A DNA stretch of 8,532 nucleotides from Hadesarchaea archaeon (GTDB lineage: Archaea; Hadarchaeota; Hadarchaeia; Hadarchaeales; Hadarchaeaceae): positions 1-8,532 of the forward strand of contig JAGMBM010000169.1 in assembly GCA_023129675.1 (NCBI GenBank). The letters are read 5' to 3'. Both the position numbers and the translations under genes were made by a program. The notes under the pieces were generated by a model. The model ran no database searches. It saw only the letters and a program-made list of their open reading frames with translations, and was not told where the DNA came from. Positions 6,523 through 8,532 of this stretch are shown here, piece after piece. Numbering within the stretch: the first letter of the stretch is position 1; each line of letters opens with the position of its first letter.

Positions 6523-6840
6523 CTATTTAATCAGCCCGCTTTTGAAAAGCTCATCCCTGAAGGCCAGCAAGACCTCGCGGACGCTTCCTTCATCTGGAGC
6601 ATGAACTTCGACGTAGCGCGAGGGAAAGAGAAGGAGGTAAGTGCCCCGGCTGAGTTCAAATTTCACAATCTCCTTGTTTGATGTTTTCACCTTGCGCGTG
6701 CGGGGGATTCCCTCGAGGATTTTTTTGAGATTAACTTTTGAGCGAAGCGTTGTAGTTGATCGCACCGACGTGAGCTTCGGCATGTCGAAGACGTTATAGA
6801 GGCGCGGCATCTCGCTTACGCGCGGCTCGGCTTCGCTCAA
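6523..6840 (-). CDS. small protein resembling a single TATA-binding-protein repeat
   Basis: I do not recognise a named gene. The protein has 105 residues with no signal peptide or membrane segment. Its layout matches one half of archaeal TBP: a strand LTSVRSTTTL (23-32), a helix with VNLKKILEGIP (36-46), a strand IVKFEL (58-63), two strands TYLLLFPSRYVEVHAP (67-82), and a long helix VREVLLAFRDELFKSG (87-102). A true TBP has two such repeats, and only one is present here. Single TBP-like domains are known in other proteins, for example RNase HIII, so a DNA or RNA binding role is an inference. The TTG start directly follows an in-frame TGA. I kept it because codons 2-10 are GC-rich like coding DNA here, while the upstream DNA turns AT-rich. 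ATG 6810 is a reasonable alternative giving 95 residues. Neighbours are the histone upstream and the M29-like gene 11 bases downstream. Confidence 0.6.
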   Translation of the reverse strand: MSEAEPRVSEMPRLYNVFDMPKLTSVRSTTTLRSKVNLKKILEGIPRTRKVKTSNKEIVKFELSRGTYLLLFPSRYVEVHAPDEGSVREVLLAFRDELFKSGLIK

Positions 6841-6884
6841 TCAAATCCCAAGAATCATTGGGGCGAGGATAATTTAAAATTTGG

Positions 6885-6892
6885 CTTTATAT
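6885..6892 (-). promoter_or_regulatory. candidate TATA box for the TBP-like gene, over the histone stop codon
   Basis: On the minus strand, ATATAAAG preceded by purine-rich CGAAAAGG looks like a BRE plus TATA box, and it contains the histone TAA stop. Initiation would be expected near 6862, about 22 bases before TTG 6840. A second AT-rich block at 6869-6882 could serve instead with an even shorter leader. The genes may therefore be separately transcribed as well as read through. Confidence 0.4.
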
Positions 6893-7093
6893 CCTTTTCG
6901 CGGCCAATCGTACGTCGACATCTCGGACGGTTCTACGTCCAGCATGCTCCGCAAGTTTAGCTGCTTCGTTCGCGATTGTGATGGCGCGCTCTTCAAGGAC
7001 CTCGGCCAGTGCGACGGCCGCTCCCTCACTCACCCGCTTGGCACCCGATTTCCGGATGATACGATCTATCGCCGCTACGGGCAATTCAACCAT
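6887..7093 (-). CDS. archaeal histone (HMf family)
   Basis: This is a DNA-wrapping histone-fold protein of 68 residues, the typical length for a minimal archaeal histone without tails. The order is MVELPVAAIDRIIRKSGAKRVS, a central helix (about 24-50) and HAGRRTVRDVDVRLAAKRI. With one extra residue after Met relative to HMfB, the DNA-contacting positions are kept: Arg11, Arg20 and Arg54-Thr55. The Arg53-Asp60 salt-bridge pair is present, and so are the dimer-dimer contact positions His50, Leu47, Asp60 and Leu63. It should dimerise and extend into longer filaments on DNA. The start is fixed by GAGGAGG seven bases upstream of ATG. It heads a leftward set of three genes and faces purA across a shared promoter region. 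Confidence 0.95.
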   Translation of the reverse strand: MVELPVAAIDRIIRKSGAKRVSEGAAVALAEVLEERAITIANEAAKLAEHAGRRTVRDVDVRLAAKRI

Positions 7094-7100
7094 TTATCCG

Positions 7101-7107
7101 CCTCCTC
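7101..7107 (-). promoter_or_regulatory. Shine-Dalgarno site of the histone gene
   Basis: GAGGAGG on the minus strand, seven bases before the ATG at 7093, is a strong match to the archaeal 16S anti-Shine-Dalgarno sequence. It implies a leadered mRNA and efficient translation, as expected for an abundant chromatin protein. Confidence 0.8.
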
Positions 7108-7155
7108 GATTATTTCAAACCACTTATAGGGCAAATTTTCCCTTTATTTAGGCAG

Positions 7156-7170
7156 TATTTAAACCTTTCC
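7156..7170 (-). promoter_or_regulatory. histone promoter (BRE plus TATA box)
   Basis: On the minus strand, GGAAAGG is followed by TTTAAATA, a good BRE and TATA arrangement. Initiation about 25 bases downstream would fall near 7133, giving a leader of about 40 bases that includes the Shine-Dalgarno site. CTATAAG nearer the gene (about 7124-7130) is a weaker choice because its transcript would lose that site. Confidence 0.6.
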
Positions 7171-7179
7171 CAAAATGGG

Positions 7180-7188
7180 CTTATAAAA
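7180..7188 (+). promoter_or_regulatory. upstream rightward TATA box (purA or leader transcript)
   Basis: CTTATAAAA is a strong archaeal TATA-box match lying back to back with the histone promoter. Transcription would start near 7210, about 170 bases before the purA start, which is long for an archaeal leader. It could drive a long-leader purA mRNA or a separate short RNA. Confidence 0.5.
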
Positions 7189-7338
7189 CGGTAATTTTGG
7201 TGAAAATTGAGTGTTTTTTGGCTCTATATGGATGGAAAAACTTTCGTGTATCGAGTCACGCTTATCAAGGCCAAATTTCAAATTACGTGACGTTTTTCTT
7301 CACTCACCTTAAAATGTGCGCTTTGTTGGTGGCTTTCA

Positions 7339-7350
7339 ATAAAAATTTAA
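7339..7350 (+). promoter_or_regulatory. proximal purA TATA element
   Basis: ATAAAAATTTAA lies 33 bases before the proposed purA start. Initiation about 25 bases downstream would fall near 7371, at the edge of the purA Shine-Dalgarno site, giving a very short leader. It is the simpler promoter for purA if the 7180 box serves another transcript. Confidence 0.4.
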
Positions 7351-7371
7351 GGCGGTGCTGCCTAGTGGGCA

Positions 7372-7378
7372 GAGGTGA
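7372..7378 (+). promoter_or_regulatory. Shine-Dalgarno site deciding the purA start
   Basis: GAGGTGA pairs with the archaeal 16S 3' end. Its GAGG core is seven bases before TTG 7383 but sixteen bases before the in-frame ATG 7392. The spacing therefore favours the TTG start. Confidence 0.6.
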
Positions 7379-7382
7379 GAGT

Positions 7383-8396
7383 TTGCCTTGCATGATTGTT
7401 GCGGGAGGTCAGTGGGGTGATGAGGGTAAGGGGAAAATCGTCGGATATCTCACCCTTCATGACAAGCCGAAAATCGTCGCGCGAGCGGGGGTAGGACCGA
7501 ACGCCGGTCACACGGTGCACTCCTTGGGAAAGAAATTCGGGCTGCGACAGCTCCCATGCGGATTCGTCTACGAAGGAGCGCGCCTGCTCATCGGGCCAGG
7601 AGTGCTCATCAACCCCGAGGTCGTGCTTAAGGAGGTCGAGTTAACGGGCGCGGGCGATAGGCTCGGCGTGGATCGACGCTGCGCGGTCATCGAGTCCTCA
7701 CACATCGAGCAGGACCGCACCTCGGCGCACCTGAGGGGCAAGATAGGCACTACGGGGACGGGCTGCGGCCCAGCAAACGTTGCGAGGGTGAGCCGCGCTG
7801 CAAAGCTGGCGGGGGAAATCCCTGAGCTCGAACGCTTTCTCACCGATGTTCCCCAGGAGGTTGGCGATGCCCTACGAGGGGATGAATTCGTGCTCGTTGA
7901 GGGGTCGCAGGGTTTTGGCCTTTCGTTGATTTACGGCACCTACCCCTATGTCACGAGCAAGGATACTTCAGCGAGCACGCTTGCGGCCGATGTGGGTGTG
8001 GGTCCGACTAGTGTGGATGATGTCATACTCGTCTTCAAGGCCTACGTGAGTCGGGTCGGCGCTGGCCCCTTCCCGACCGAGATGGCCCAAAAGGAGGCAG
8101 AGCGACTCGGGATCGTCGAGTACGGCACGGTTACCGGGCGGCGGAGGCGCATCGGGACATTCGATTTCGAGCTGGCGAAGCGCGCGGTGATGATAAACGG
8201 GGCGACCCAGCTCACGATAACCTGCCTGGACCGGCTCTTCAAGGGAAGCTCTGGCGTGCGAAGTTATGGGCAACTCCCCGCGGATGCAAGGGCATTCATC
8301 GAGCGCATCGAGGGTAAGCTCAAGGTGCCGGTCACCCTGATCTCGACGGGCAGGGAGCTCGAGAACGTCATCGACCTGCGCTCGGAGAAACTCTGA
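7383..8396 (+). CDS. purA: adenylosuccinate synthetase, short archaeal form
   Basis: PurA joins IMP and aspartate using GTP to make adenylosuccinate, the committed step from IMP to AMP in the cytoplasm. With the TTG start it has 337 residues, close to other archaeal PurA proteins and about 90 shorter than bacterial ones. Motifs are QWGDEGKGK (10-18, catalytic Asp13), [10 protein letters not shown] (36-45, catalytic His43), GTTGTGCGP (122-130), EGSQGFGL (173-180), TSKDTSAS (191-198) and [13 protein letters not shown] (249-261, arginine-rich nucleotide and aspartate loop). TTG 7383 is preferred for Shine-Dalgarno spacing and because [12 protein letters not shown] gives an N-terminus of usual length; ATG 7392 is the alternative. 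An in-frame extension to 7197 adds about 62 residues unlike the family and is probably untranslated. The next gene overlaps its stop by one base, implying coupled translation. Confidence 0.93.
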   Translation: MPCMIVAGGQWGDEGKGKIVGYLTLHDKPKIVARAGVGPNAGHTVHSLGKKFGLRQLPCGFVYEGARLLIGPGVLINPEVVLKEVELTGAGDRLGVDRRCAVIESSHIEQDRTSAHLRGKIGTTGTGCGPANVARVSRAAKLAGEIPELERFLTDVPQEVGDALRGDEFVLVEGSQGFGLSLIYGTYPYVTSKDTSASTLAADVGVGPTSVDDVILVFKAYVSRVGAGPFPTEMAQKEAERLGIVEYGTVTGRRRRIGTFDFELAKRAVMINGATQLTITCLDRLFKGSSGVRSYGQLPADARAFIERIEGKLKVPVTLISTGRELENVIDLRSEKL

Positions 8397-8532
8397 TGGC
8401 GCGCTTGGTGATAGCAGTTAGCGGCACCCCGGGCACGGGAAAGTCGATTTTTGCCCGAGCGCTCGCTAAAAAACTCAACGCTAAAGTGATCGATCTCAAC
8501 GCGCTTATCCGAAGGAAGAAAATTTATAGGCT
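8396..8532 (+). CDS. AK6/Fap7-type adenylate kinase, N-terminal part (cut by window end)
   Basis: This is a P-loop kinase of the archaeal AK6 (Fap7/hCINAP) family, which phosphorylates AMP and related nucleotides and, in eukaryotic relatives, assists small-subunit ribosome maturation. Only 45 codons are visible. [17 protein letters not shown] contains the Walker A motif GTPGTGKS (10-17), followed by FARALAKKLNAKVIDLNALI, where AKVIDLN resembles the conserved strand after the P-loop helix in this family. The ATG shares one base with the purA stop (TGATG), so translation is likely coupled. This places an AMP-using kinase directly after the enzyme leading to AMP. Other small P-loop kinases cannot be fully excluded without the rest of the protein. 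Confidence 0.8.
   Translation, partial: MARLVIAVSGTPGTGKSIFARALAKKLNAKVIDLNALIRRKKIYR

Larger units (their letters stand above)
7094..7382. other. divergent intergenic region between the histone gene and purA
   Basis: These 289 AT-rich bases hold the histone leader and promoter on the minus strand and two possible purA promoters on the plus strand. Small inverted repeats occur at 7169-7179 (CCC/GGG arms around AAAAT), 7193-7208 (AATTTT-ggtg-AAAATT) and 7255-7260 with 7286-7291 (GTCACG/CGTGAC). The plus-strand frame of purA stays open back to about 7197, but the encoded peptide does not look like PurA. Confidence 0.6.

Noticed and set aside
7197..7391. N-terminally extended PurA starting at TTG 7197 or GTG 7200
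   Set aside because: The extra 60-odd residues do not resemble PurA, the sequence is AT-rich like non-coding DNA here, and a well-spaced Shine-Dalgarno site points to TTG 7383.
1..8532. CRISPR array, defence island or integrated virus
   Set aside because: No regularly spaced repeats, cas-like, integrase or structural genes are seen; apart from the endonuclease, the genes are mostly recognisable core genes.

Overview
The window is archaeal chromosome. It carries the archaea-specific tRNA amidotransferase genes gatD and gatE, a HMf-type histone of 68 residues, the short archaeal form of adenylosuccinate synthetase, and an AK6/Fap7-type kinase. It also has TATA-box-like promoters, some TTG starts and purine-rich Shine-Dalgarno sites. 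The histone argues against Sulfolobus-like Crenarchaeota and fits Euryarchaeota or lineages such as Hadarchaeota or Bathyarchaeia; the exact lineage cannot be read from the sequence alone. Most coding DNA is GC-rich and uses GC-ending codons.

Layout. Positions 1-4307, plus strand: the 3' end of gatD, complete gatE, then complete glmS. GatDE amidates Glu-tRNA(Gln), and GlmS makes glucosamine-6-phosphate from fructose-6-phosphate and glutamine, so all three transfer amide nitrogen. Positions 4278-5369, minus strand: a free-standing LAGLIDADG homing endonuclease gene with an N-terminal helix-turn-helix region. It is clearly AT-richer than its neighbours, and its last codons overlap the end of glmS. 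Positions 5370-5563 are a non-coding stretch with a G-rich tract, a 12-bp exact direct repeat, TATA-like sequences and an oligo-T terminator.

Positions 5564-7093, minus strand, are three genes in transcription order: the histone, a 105-residue protein resembling one half of a TATA-binding protein, and an M29/NicX-like metalloenzyme. Positions 7094-7382 form a divergent promoter region with back-to-back TATA boxes serving the histone (leftward) and purA (rightward), including an unusually long region upstream of purA. Positions 7383-8532, plus strand, hold purA and the start of an AK6-type kinase gene, whose ATG overlaps the purA stop by one base.

The least ordinary items are the homing endonuclease abutting the glmS 3' end, the single-repeat TBP-like protein beside a histone, the direct repeat upstream of the endonuclease, and the purA leader. 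No CRISPR array, tRNA, rRNA or recognisable insertion sequence was seen. No gene cluster here is convincingly a wholly new system.
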